From Fragilariopsis cylindrus CCMP1102 (Eukaryota > Bacillariophyta > Bacillariophyceae > Bacillariales > Bacillariaceae), in the NCBI GenBank assembly GCA_900095095.1, contig FMBT01000294.1, positions 1 through 64,000 on the forward strand: 64,000 nucleotides of DNA, given 5' to 3'. A program made the position numbers and the translations under genes. The notes under the pieces are model-generated. The model searched no databases, had not been told where the DNA came from, and saw only the letters and a list, made by a program, of their open reading frames with translations. Positions 31,103-40,968 of the stretch are shown piece by piece (the first letter of the stretch is position 1; each line of letters begins with the position of its first letter).

Positions 31103-32293
31103 TCAATTATCATGTTCAGTATCGTAGTCGGGATAGTTCTGTTCATCATCCGACACGAATGTCGTCGTCGTCTCTGATGACTGTACTTCCGAATCTGTTG
31201 ATTTCCCTCCCCTTGTTGCAACGACAATTGCTGCAATCGCGAAGAAAATTTCTATAACAATTGCAACAACTCCTCCAGAAACTAACCACTTGGTAAAGGC
31301 TGTCCACAAACCAAATCCGACCAGTCCATTAATGGCTACATCGGTACCAGTAGCAACAACAGCAGTCGCTATCGCATCACCGGCTGATGATAAAAGTTCA
31401 CCTGTTCCACCAACTAGAGCATCAGCCGCTTCTCCTATTGCTGCTGATGCTGCGGTGGTGGAGGAGGAAGAAGCTAACTCCGTACCAACCGAAGCTAATG
31501 TATCCGTTGCTGCTCCAGTAGCTAAGGCATCCACACCGCCTCCACCAAGAATTGAATCTCCAATAATAGAAACACCAACTGTCCCTGCCGTTGTTCTCGC
31601 TGCAATTCCACTTCCAGCAGCGATGCCAGCAGTACCTGCTGTTGTTGCTCTCGTTGCAATTCCACTTCCTGCTGCAATACTAGCTGTTGCCAATGATGTT
31701 GCACTTCGAGTACCACCCAACACAGATGCACCGACACTACTCGCTGCTACTGTTGTTGTTGATGATGTAGTGGTTGTACCAACCACTCCCGCTGATCCAG
31801 CTATTGCACCTGTAGTTAACGTCCGACCCAAAACACTACCCGCTGCTGCGGTTGTTGTACGGGCTACGGTCCCAGAAGCGACGGCTGTTGCAGTAGATGC
31901 AACTGTAGTTGTGGCAGTCGTCGTGGACGAAATTGCCGCAGTTCCCGCTGATCCAACAATGGCACCTGTTGTCAATGTGCGCGCAACTGTTCCGCCGGTA
32001 GCTACTGCCGCTCCTACCATTAATTTGTTCTTATCTTCATCTTCTCTATCATCTTCATCATTAGCAAAGTAAGGTTTGTTGTTATCATTATCACTATCTT
32101 TCTTAGCTCCAAGAACAAGAACAATTGAGATTTTCCTTTTCGTTAAAGCTGTATTTCTCGTCGATCGGAAAATTTTGTTACTGTTACTCCATCCCCATAC
32201 CGTCGTCATCACTGGTATTGTGGTACAAGTATTAGTCAAAGACGCTAGCAATAAAACGGCGAGATCGAATACATTATGAGGTTTAGCTACCAT
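31103..32293 (-). CDS. Ala/Gly/Thr-rich repetitive membrane protein
   Basis: 396 codons from an ATG at 32293. The N-terminal 30 residues are a plausible signal or anchor helix. An acidic stretch (NDEDDREDEDKN) precedes about 200 residues of degenerate repeats built from TTGAI-GSAG, AAGSGIA-R and T/A runs. A strong hydrophobic helix follows near the C-terminus (SGGVVAIVIEIFFAIAAIVVA), then an acidic tail. The repeats recur as RTLTTGAIVGSAG and RTLTTGAIAGSAG, so internal duplication is clear. Glycine-zipper-like packing in membranes is possible. No family recognised. The opposite strand has a long open frame over the same repeats (31290-32072), which I treat as a by-product of composition. Confidence 0.7.
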   Translation of the reverse strand: MVAKPHNVFDLAVLLLASLTNTCTTIPVMTTVWGWSNSNKIFRSTRNTALTKRKISIVLVLGAKKDSDNDNNKPYFANDEDDREDEDKNKLMVGAAVATGGTVARTLTTGAIVGSAGTAAISSTTTATTTVASTATAVASGTVARTTTAAAGSVLGRTLTTGAIAGSAGVVGTTTTSSTTTVAASSVGASVLGGTRSATSLATASIAAGSGIATRATTAGTAGIAAGSGIAARTTAGTVGVSIIGDSILGGGGVDALATGAATDTLASVGTELASSSSTTAASAAIGEAADALVGGTGELLSSAGDAIATAVVATGTDVAINGLVGFGLWTAFTKWLVSGGVVAIVIEIFFAIAAIVVATRGGKSTDSEVQSSETTTTFVSDDEQNYPDYDTEHDN

Positions 32294-32710
32294 TTTTAGT
32301 CGTTTTTTCTTCTTCTTTTACTTGATTGCTTAGCTTTTAATGTTTGTTCCTTTCTTTTTCCTTTCATAACGCGTTATTTATATTCGAGACGAGATAGCAC
32401 GTCACACGGTATGCAGCTACTATGTTAATTGCAGGTACTTTCTAGCGCGGAGAATCCAGAGAAAAGGAGGGGGGAAAGAAGAATGTTTACTTTTGTGTCA
32501 ATTTTTATTATATTATGTGAAACAAAGAATTTTTACAAAAAGCATTTAATTTATTTATTTCAAAGACGACAACAAACAACAGCAATAACAACAACACAAA
32601 CAGCACTATAACGACAGTCCGATATAGAACAGATAGACAAAACAGAACAGCCAGACAAAGTAGAAAGGATCGGGTTGAAGTCGAAGTCGAAGTCGGTTGG
32701 TGAATGAATT
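32294..32710. other. Divergent promoter region
   Basis: 417 bp between the Ala/Gly/Thr-rich gene (-) and a sulfotransferase (+). A short motif gaagtcgaagtcgaagtcgg lies just before the sulfotransferase ATG. No gene. Confidence 0.4.
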
Positions 32711-32849
32711 ATGCCATCCTACTATGACAAGTATTGCTCGTCATTACTTCTTGTACTACGACGACTTCCTCATTGTCTCAGCATCAATAAATTATTTAGT
32801 TTTATTTTATTATTTTCGGTTGTAAATGTATTTCTTCTTTCATCATACT

Positions 32850-32883
<34 letters not shown>

Positions 32884-34435
32884 AATAATAACAAGGATAG
32901 GCGACTTAGACGTATTAGTTTTCGGCAGCAGGGGAGAGACATCATCTGAAATCGACAAAAATAATGATAACCCCAACGATGACGATGATGCCAACGATAA
33001 CGGTATAAATCATAATAATAATAATAATTCATACTACTTTGATCCTGGTTCCCTTACGGAGAAGAATATCATAACAAATAAACGTATTGTTCCAAATAAA
33101 GTAGATATATTTCGTCATTGTTCCATAGATCCCCAAAAATACAAATCACATATCTATCAGAACGGGAATAAAAAACAAACATTTGTCATATCGAAATCAC
33201 CGTATTATTTACTATATGCAATGGTTCCTAAATCGGGGAGTACAACATCACGAACGACACTCAAAGAAAACCCATTCAATGCTACCAAAGTGCGAATGAA
33301 TAATACTGATCGTACTACTACGTTATCTCCCTTATTGTGGCATACATTTACATTTACAAGAGATCCAGTCGAACGTTTTATTAGTTCCTTTCAAGAATCG
33401 ATGGCACGTTATTTTTACAACAAAATACCAAAATTAAGTCAATTACGACGTACCTACATTCAAAAAAGAAAGCAAGAACAAGAAGAAATAAATAGTAATA
33501 ATATCAACAAAACAAATGCAACACATTACTTAGCATCTTGTCATAATAATACAAGATGTCAACGATCTTTTTCATCCTATAAAAATTCGCAAATAAGTGG
33601 TGATCATGAATTTATGGTAGCTGCCATTGAATTATTTGTCAATGAATATGATGGTGGATTTATGAATATGAATAGTAGTCATGACATTAATAATGATATT
33701 GAGAATGGTGGTGATTTTCGTGATAGTGCTACTGGTGGTATTGGTAGGGGTGTTCCCGAAGAACATTTACGATTACAAAGTCCTAGTATGGTATCTAAAA
33801 ATACACCATTGGAATTACTTCAATTACAATTAACAACAACAAGGAAAATAAGAACAGCAGAAACAACCAATAATGATAATGTTAATAACGATGTTGACAT
33901 TGATTATTATTATGTACCTCCAAATACATTTGATGCAATTTATGATGTAAAAGATATGAATAATATATTCAAACATTTTGTTGAAACAAGAGGAAGAGGA
34001 GAAAGCAAAGGAGGTAGTAAAACATACAGTGACAACAGTAATAACAATAACAATACCAGAAATATCAATAATAAAAGTATCAATGATAACAATGAGACTA
34101 ACAACAGTATTGTCAGTGACAATGACAATGACAATGACAATAACAGTGTGTTTGTTGTAAAACCATTGTACCAAAAGAAATTACGTTTACTTCCACAAGA
34201 TTTATCAATAAAAACAATACAAAAAATATGTCAATTGGTGGCTATTGATTATTGTTGTTTGAATTATAGGTTGCCAAAAGTATGTAATGGAGTAGTGACA
34301 TGTCAAATGAAAGAAATCCAAATAATACAAAATACTACAAATACTACTACTACTACCTCAACAATAATTGATGGAGAAAACAATGGCAATGACAATAGTG
34401 ATAGCAAGTGGATTATTGAAACAGTAGTATTGTAA
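32711..34435 (+). CDS. Golgi-type sulfotransferase (Sulfotransfer_2-like), single exon
   Basis: 574 codons. The short cytosolic N-terminus is followed by a signal-anchor helix (FSFILLFSVVNVFLLSSYY), then a His/Asn-rich stem. The 5'-phosphosulfate loop is LYAMVPKSGSTTSRTTL (about residues 172-188) and the 3'-phosphate element is FTFTRDPVERFISSFQESMA (about 215-235). Asn-rich low-complexity inserts occupy about 425-475. The C-terminal Cys-rich segment DYCCLNYRLPKVC is typical of the diatom family. It would transfer sulfate from PAPS to a glycan in the Golgi. Its stop codon is only 1 nt before the start of the next sulfotransferase frame. Confidence 0.82.
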
Positions 34436-34436
34436 A

Positions 34437-35633
34437 ATGTGTATGAGTGAAATCAATGCATCAACAGGCTTTACCAAGTATCAAGAAGACAAAGACGGAC
34501 CATGGTTGGATTTTATGATTGCTGGTCATCCAAAATGCGGAACGACAACGCTTGTTGCTAACTTAGCCAACGTCGCACCAATGAAAGTAAAAGATTTTTG
34601 TGTCAGTCAAATGCATGCATTATTACGATACGTATACAAAGCTTGGCCAGAGAAATTTCCAGAAATTGCTGATGGACCGAACAAGTATGTACCTGATACT
34701 ACTTTACAAATGCGTGGAGCTAAATGTCCAAGATTTATATCTGATCCTGAATTAATTTTACGGTATGGACCAGCATATCCCAAAACGAAATTAATTATTG
34801 GGATTCGACATCCCGTGTCGTGGTTTATTAGCTTTATGAATATGGGTGGTGTGGGAGATCTCTACTCACGAATGGAAATCTGTCCTCACTTGGCAGATCC
34901 TGTAACAGGTTTGCCTGGTGGTGTTGCTACCGAAAATTCCCGAACAAATAAAGATCGTGAAGTGTGTATAGGAGAGTGTCGCTGTAATATTCCAGTTTGC
35001 TTTCATAGAGCGAGATTACATCTCCCAATAGCGAGGTTGGGAAAAACAGCTCTAACATCGGTAGAACGGGATTTGATAGCACCTGATGATCCTGATGGTG
35101 GCGTTAACTTATTCAATGGACGTATAAGGAATCCAATTTTCGTGTACGATCTAACCCAAATGAAACAAGATTCGTATTGGGACGAAGTTGCAAAGTTTTT
35201 AGGATTATCATACATTCCTAATGAAAATTATCATTCCTCCAAGGGAGCGAAGCACAACAAAACACTTTGTACTGAATACTACGACGAATTCCGTTCCAAA
35301 ATGATGGCACATTCATACAATATGTCTATATGGTTGGAAGAATATTTACTACCGGTAGCGGTCGATGGTGAGCGACCCGATGTTACTATAGCAAATCCTG
35401 ACGAATTCCGATCGATAATGGAAAGCTACAAATATGATCCATGCAATCGATTGATACGACGAAAAAGCGATGGAGAGTACATATTAGATCCATCTATTGG
35501 GAACGGAATCATGACGATCAATTCTGACAAAGTCAAATCTTGTAAAGGCACTTTTCAGAGAGATCGTGACAAAAAGGGTGAAGAAATCAAGAAAAGGAAG
35601 GCTGGAAGTCTAAATAATAGTACTGATACATAA
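34437..35633 (+). CDS. Sulfotransferase-like protein directly abutting the previous one
   Basis: 398 codons from an ATG 1 nt after the upstream stop, in a different frame. FMIAGHPKCGTTTLVANLAN (about residues 27-46) is the 5'-phosphosulfate loop; LIIGIRHPVSWFISFMNMGG (about 119-138) is the 3'-phosphate element. Cys-rich CIGECRCNIPVC follows. There is no signal anchor, unlike the upstream gene, so the coding start may lie in an unseen exon, or the protein is soluble. It belongs to a different sulfotransferase subfamily from its neighbour, judging by the binding loops. The arrangement could be a dicistronic transcript, a 5'-truncated copy, or one spliced gene. Confidence 0.7.
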   Translation: MCMSEINASTGFTKYQEDKDGPWLDFMIAGHPKCGTTTLVANLANVAPMKVKDFCVSQMHALLRYVYKAWPEKFPEIADGPNKYVPDTTLQMRGAKCPRFISDPELILRYGPAYPKTKLIIGIRHPVSWFISFMNMGGVGDLYSRMEICPHLADPVTGLPGGVATENSRTNKDREVCIGECRCNIPVCFHRARLHLPIARLGKTALTSVERDLIAPDDPDGGVNLFNGRIRNPIFVYDLTQMKQDSYWDEVAKFLGLSYIPNENYHSSKGAKHNKTLCTEYYDEFRSKMMAHSYNMSIWLEEYLLPVAVDGERPDVTIANPDEFRSIMESYKYDPCNRLIRRKSDGEYILDPSIGNGIMTINSDKVKSCKGTFQRDRDKKGEEIKKRKAGSLNNSTDT

Positions 35634-35965
35634 AAATAAAAATAGTATCAAAACTATAAATTTTAGAACCAATCTTATCCATTCCTGTCGTAAGATGAGT
35701 AGTGATAGTGCGTGCTTATTGTGTAAGGATATGATTCTCTCTCTTTTTGGGGAGTGATGTTCTCTCTGTGAGTGTATTTATTTGTTTCTGTTTGATCCCA
35801 GAATGAGATATCATCGTTACATATATATGTTTGTTTATTTATCTCCTCTAAGATCATTTTAATATATCTACTATGAGCATTTTAGTACAATATATATCCT
35901 ATCGAATTGTTTTGAGTGAGGGTAGTGACATTGCCCTTCAAACAATGAGATTCAAACATCTAACT
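35634..35965. other. Convergent 3' region
   Basis: 332 bp between the second sulfotransferase (+) and DBT (-). AT-rich, nothing supported. Confidence 0.4.
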
Positions 35966-37855
35966 TTATCTCAGTTCAAGCAATAACCGGATGGGATCTT
36001 CCATGTATGTTTTCCATAATCCGTGGAAGCGTGCGACAGTGGCACCGTCAACAACACGATGGTCTGCCGCCCATGAAACGGTGCAAGTATGGACCTCCTC
36101 GATTTCTCGACTTCTTGTTGGGTCCGAGGAAGAAGGTGGAACGAACCGTGGTAGTCGTCGAATTTTTCCAAATGCACCGATAGCTACCTGTGGTGGTGTT
36201 ACAACTGGTGACATGTACGTTCCGCCTCCGATCGCACCTACGTTGCTCAAGGTAAAGGTTGCACCTTGCAAATCTGCGGCTGTTAAACCACCCCCTTCAG
36301 CAGATGAAAGAGCTTCTTTCAAACGTTTCAATTCCTCTGTCAATTCTGGTAGACTCTTTTCTTGACATCGTTTCAACACCGGTACGATCAATCCTCTAGG
36401 TGTATCCATGGCAATACCAATATTATGGTCTTTCCAAAGAGATACTTCCTGTTTGGTTTCATTGTAACTTGAGTTAAGCCACGGGTAATACTCCAAAGCC
36501 TTACTAGCAGCCTTGATCGCTAGGGGCAGAAATAAAAGCCTCTTATCGGCGTTGTTTTGGGTGCATGTATCGTCTACAAGTAATTGCTGTTGCTCCATCT
36601 TGTATCGCACGAATCGATTTAGATTAATCTCGTCAGAATATACCATGTGTGGAATCTTCAGACTCGCTGTCATAGTATCTGCCATTATACGATTGTATCC
36701 TCGCAACGGCATGATGGTGTCTTCTTGGATTGGTAACAACATATCACCCGTTCGTGGTGATGGACTACTACTCATCGTGTTTGGGTATTTTCCATCAATC
36801 TTCGTGCTGTTGGTGTCGATTCCATTGTTCATTGGGGCGGTATTATCCGTTGTAGAATCTTTCAATATAGCCAAAACGTCACCCTTACAGATTCGTCCGG
36901 CTGGACCACTTCCTGTGATGGAGCACAGATCGATACTGTTTTCCTTGGCCAATTTTCGAACCGCAGGTGAAGTTAATACCTTCTTAGAAGAAGTATTGGT
37001 GTGAGGAGTATCAGCGAAATTAGTAGATGGATTATCAGCTACCCGTTGTATCCTAGCAACGTCTACGTCGATCGATGCCGATGATGTTCTCAGCTGAATA
37101 TCAGAAGAACCATCTTGCGAAGACGAAGACGACGTAGACGACGAAGCTGTTTTCGTTGTTGCTTCTGTTGAAAGTGATACTATCAACGGTTCTTGCTCTT
37201 CTTCATCTTGCTGGTCAGATTCATGGATCCACAAGATCGGTGTCCCAACCTTTATAACATTCCCTATTTCGTACCGCAACTTTGATACTTGTCCTTCGTA
37301 TCGGCTGGTAATTTCTACCGTAGCCTTGTCAGATTGAACCTCACAAACTGGATCGAATTCTTGAATCATTTGTCCCTCCTCAACAAACCAACGCATCAAT
37401 TCCACTTCTGCTATCCCTTCTCCTATATCCGCCAACAAAAATGGTGTGGCACCAGTATTAGCATCAGTATTCATATCGGCACTACTAGTACTACTGTCGG
37501 TATTGTCGTTAGTAGATGCGTTGGGATCATCATCATCATCATCATCGGTGTCGTCGTAATAGTCCTCCGGTAAAGCTGAACGGAAACGTCGCTGGTTCGA
37601 CAAATTAATAGAATAACATCGATGCCAATCATTGCTGCATTTTTTTGTTGACGTCTGGTACATCAACAAGTAGTTTCGTGGCAATCTATCCAGAAGAACG
37701 TTGTCAGTCGATAACATCGACAATGATGATGTCAGAGACGCCAAAGAAGAGAGACTCCGCTTACTACAGCTACTGAAAATACTTCTAGTTGCATTGTTTG
37801 TTCTAGCAGTATAAGCGGCAGTATGTACAAAACCTGTCGTCAGATGGATGATCAT
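35966..37855 (-). CDS. DBT: Branched-chain alpha-ketoacid dehydrogenase E2, dihydrolipoyl transacylase
   Basis: 629 codons, single exon. The N-terminus is Ser/Arg-rich without early acidic residues, a mitochondrial presequence. The lipoyl domain (about 140-215) carries the lipoylated Lys177 in SDKATVEITS. An E3/E1-binding domain (LTSPAVRKLAKENSIDL, then GSGPAGRICKGDVLA) follows a linker. The catalytic acyltransferase domain ends with WAADHRVVDGATVARF, giving the catalytic His599 and Asp603. The segment PRGLIVPVLKRCQEKSLPEL and the lipoyl-domain sequence IAEVELMRWFVEEG are of BCKDH E2 rather than PDH or OGDH type. It catalyses acyl transfer to CoA in leucine, isoleucine and valine breakdown in the mitochondrial matrix. 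Confidence 0.93.
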   Translation of the reverse strand: MIIHLTTGFVHTAAYTARTNNATRSIFSSCSKRSLSSLASLTSSLSMLSTDNVLLDRLPRNYLLMYQTSTKKCSNDWHRCYSINLSNQRRFRSALPEDYYDDTDDDDDDDPNASTNDNTDSSTSSADMNTDANTGATPFLLADIGEGIAEVELMRWFVEEGQMIQEFDPVCEVQSDKATVEITSRYEGQVSKLRYEIGNVIKVGTPILWIHESDQQDEEEQEPLIVSLSTEATTKTASSSTSSSSSQDGSSDIQLRTSSASIDVDVARIQRVADNPSTNFADTPHTNTSSKKVLTSPAVRKLAKENSIDLCSITGSGPAGRICKGDVLAILKDSTTDNTAPMNNGIDTNSTKIDGKYPNTMSSSPSPRTGDMLLPIQEDTIMPLRGYNRIMADTMTASLKIPHMVYSDEINLNRFVRYKMEQQQLLVDDTCTQNNADKRLLFLPLAIKAASKALEYYPWLNSSYNETKQEVSLWKDHNIGIAMDTPRGLIVPVLKRCQEKSLPELTEELKRLKEALSSAEGGGLTAADLQGATFTLSNVGAIGGGTYMSPVVTPPQVAIGAFGKIRRLPRFVPPSSSDPTRSREIEEVHTCTVSWAADHRVVDGATVARFHGLWKTYMEDPIRLLLELR

Positions 37856-38718
37856 GTTCGTTGAAAGCGAGGATATCGTCGTGTTAATTTTCCTTTTTCT
37901 CTTCTTGTTTCTTTTCCATTTATGGTCTTGAGATGATGATTTGGTTAGTGAGAAAGGTACAAGCGTGTAAAGGCCATCAATGTCATATGAGAACCAGAAT
38001 CTTTTCGCGATGTGGTTTGTGATGTCGTTCTTTTTTGTGAAAGAAATTTTGATTCTGGCGCGGAATTTATTGACACAATTCTTTCTTCTAAACGCGAAGC
38101 TTCAAATAATGATTGATTGATTCAGTCGTGGAATCAATATACAAGAGGGGTAGTAGTAGTAGTAATTAGCATGCCTAGGTAAATTTGTTAATCTAGCTAT
38201 TTGGTGTAGTACCGTACCGTACGATGTCCTACTTGTTAACACTACTACTGTAGTAAGAGCGTTCAACACTACTTCTTTGAGGCTACTACTACTACTGTAG
38301 TATCGTATTGTATGCCTCAGCTCTTTTGTTCTCGTTTTTGCCACTAATAGTTCTAGAGTTAATTATTGTTATTTCCGCAAAAAGCAGGCAGGATGGCTTC
38401 ACCTAGAATGAATCGAATCGTACATATGGAGATATTGAGTCTTGCAAAAACTCACAGGCAAAAACCAATAACAAAAAAATTTGACCACTAATTACAGAAT
38501 CAAGAATTGAAATAGAAAACTATCTTCCATCGATACATACAATGGGAATGTAACTAATCAAGCCTCTACTGGTACGCTATTTTTGGTCTTTACGTTTCTT
38601 TAGATTAGAAAATTTACACTATGTTTTGCTACCAAAAAAAAAAACAATAGTCCACGCATAGCTGGAAAGCTGTTTTAAAACTTCATTGAGGCCATGCACC
38701 AGCTACTATAATGACGAC
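37856..38718. other. Intergenic region up to the 5' LTR of element A
   Basis: About 860 bp holding the DBT promoter side and the left flank of retrotransposon A. Short tagtag/ctactac runs occur at 38140-38300. No gene is supported. Confidence 0.5.
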
Positions 38719-39040
38719 TGTTGAATTATTAGCGCGATAGTCGACCACTTCGATTAACTATCCAACAACTGTGATACAACCGAGGTGCAGTTAAATAACA
38801 GTTATGGGATATGATTCACACTTGGCTTGCTTGGCTGTAAGATCCAATACAAGACCTATCGTATCGCCACATCACTCAATAATAGATGAAGATAGCTTTG
38901 AACACAAGAAACACAAACACATGAGATAAGATCACAGGATGTAACAACATACTGCGCTCACTTTAATCTCTAACATCATTGTAACTCTAATACTAACTAG
39001 TTAACAAACTACTGTATGTATTCGTATTTACTTCTAATAG
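38719..39040 (+). repeat. 5' LTR of element A
   Basis: 322 bp, beginning TGTTGAATTATTAG and ending CTTCTAATAG. The inner TATTAG/CTAATA pair forms a short terminal inverted repeat. By eye it is identical to the 3' copy. The start follows canonical TG, but the end is AG rather than CA. It should contain the element's promoter and R region; I cannot place the transcription start. Confidence 0.93.
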
Positions 39041-39075
39041 TTAGAGATTAAAGGAGCTACAACAACAACAAGTAC

Positions 39076-40956
39076 ATGTTACCAACTACACCTACCGGTT
39101 GGAATACTGTACCAAATCGTAACAGAAGGACCATCAGTCCAGACGACAACGATTACGACAACGATCAAGATATCGATTACAACAACAACAACCCATTTGG
39201 TCTATTAGAAGGTTCCGACTCAGAAGACGACGCATCGACCACATCCAGTGCAGACGACGACGTATCGATCGCTGGTGTAGATACAACACTACAAGGCAAC
39301 AGCGACGCAGCATACTTAGTAGATCCTGTTTCAACATTAAACAGCATCGCAGCTACAACAACAAGCGTCCTAGTAGATTCCGGTGCAAGATACCACACCG
39401 TCGACATCAGTAGACAGTACTTAGAATTAGTACCTACTGTGGGAACCCAATTAGAATATACCGTATTACGTAACCAACCCTATATCGATAATATATTAGG
39501 AAACTTCTACACGACAGTACCTGACGATTCATTACCAGCTCTCTACACACCACACGACGACGACGACACGGCATCAACTGTATTGATATCCAGCATTGGC
39601 AGTATGGGAAAGGATCTACCATCAATCGATGATCACCTAGGCAGGGAATACCAATCACCAGAAAGGAGCAACTTCAACTTTGCTGATGCTGTAGTATTCC
39701 GGGAGGCATTAGGAAATGCACTAGAAGGCTGCCAACACACCGAAAGAGATGCAGGACATGCATATCTGGTGGATACCCTGAAGCGCAACTGCGAGAGATA
39801 TGGAGATGATCTTGCCCGACTCCCACCACCGGCAAAGAAAGTGGCCTTACCCACCGGCGATGCCAGTGGAACATGGAGAAGGTATGAAGCGCTGAAGAAG
39901 ATCTACGAGAAGGAGACCCATTGGAATGCTGAAGCTCTACAAGCGACAGTAAGAAGATTTCCCGAAACCATGAAGGAGCAAATGAATGATTATGGAACAC
40001 TTCCATTGAACTATACCGTCCGCCTAGCTCTCAACTTCATTGAAGGAAAGGTATCAGATCGTGTTAAGAAACAGAAAGCATATATCGATCTAATGGGGTG
40101 CATCACTGCACGAGCGTACGTGCCATCACCTGAAGGACCGGTATCATACTTGAAGAAAATGGAACATGATAAACATTGTATCGATATCCTTTCAGGGAGT
40201 TCCAATGTTGAATTCGAATATTCATGGGATACCCTCATCATCAACTGCTAGACCAAGATCCGTAGTAGTGGGAGCCACAACAACACGTAGCTCCGATTGA
40301 TTGAAGACAAGTGGGAAGCCGATATGCTACACAAACCAGTCATCGGTCGATGGAAACGGTTTAAGCAGCTATACATTAAGGAACTGCAGAAACTAACCGA
40401 AGATGGTATTGACAATAGTGCCATGAGTGTTCAACAAGCCCTCATCGCCCGCGTCGACGCATTTGAATCAAAATACGAGACAGAAGTGCAAACCCTCAAT
40501 AACAACCAACTACATTTGGAGACTGCCTTCCAATCTTCAAGCGTCCCATCGGTCGTTGACACCGACGGTACCGGTACTGTATCAGGATCCATTTCGGGTA
40601 CTGCTGCATCCGGTATGCAGTTAGCTGCAATGTCCGATCTACTCCGTGAAGTGAAGGCTCTAAAAGCTGAAATCAATACCATGAAATCAACCAATACTGG
40701 TGGTGGAAAAGGAGGAAGGAAGGAAAAGGCAACTAAGGAATTGTACAACGTATGGCGACAGTGGAAGTTCTGGTGCTACTCGTGTGGCTGTAACTTGAAT
40801 CATGACAGCAAGGGTTGCCATTCATTCAAGAAAAAGAAAGACCATAAAGATGATGCGACCATGCAGAATCCTATGGGAGGTAATGAATCCAGGAACGAGT
40901 TCCATAACAAGTGGTGGAGCCCAGTAGATCATAAGCCGTACGACAATCCAGAATGA
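39076..40956 (+). pseudogene. gag: Element A gag, interrupted by two in-frame TAG codons
   Basis: One reading frame runs from ATG 39076 to TGA 40954-40956, about 627 codons, with TAG at 40249-40251 and 40288-40290. The acidic Asp/Asn-rich N-terminus contains VLVDSGARYHT near residue 101, an aspartic-protease-like signature unexpected in gag. The middle (TWRRYEALKKIYEKETHW) is the helical gag core. After the TAGs come a coiled segment and a Cys/His knuckle CYSCGCNLNHDSKGC (CX2CX5HX4C, one residue longer than the usual CX4H), then a Lys-rich tail. Gag would form the virus-like particle and bind RNA. A single C-to-T change in CAG (Gln) would produce each TAG. Confidence 0.8.
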
Positions 40957-40968
40957 GGACGTGGGAAG

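Noticed and set aside
31290-32072. A 260-codon plus-strand frame of Ala/Val/Pro composition
   Set aside because: It is antisense to the Ala/Gly/Thr-rich gene, whose repeats and codon pattern make the complementary strand open. The minus-strand product has a start, membrane helix and acidic tail; the plus-strand product has none.
39041-39065. A primer-binding site for element A
   Set aside because: The sequence after the LTR (ttagagattaaaggagctac) has no match to a tRNA 3' end and only a vague likeness to a Lys tRNA anticodon arm.
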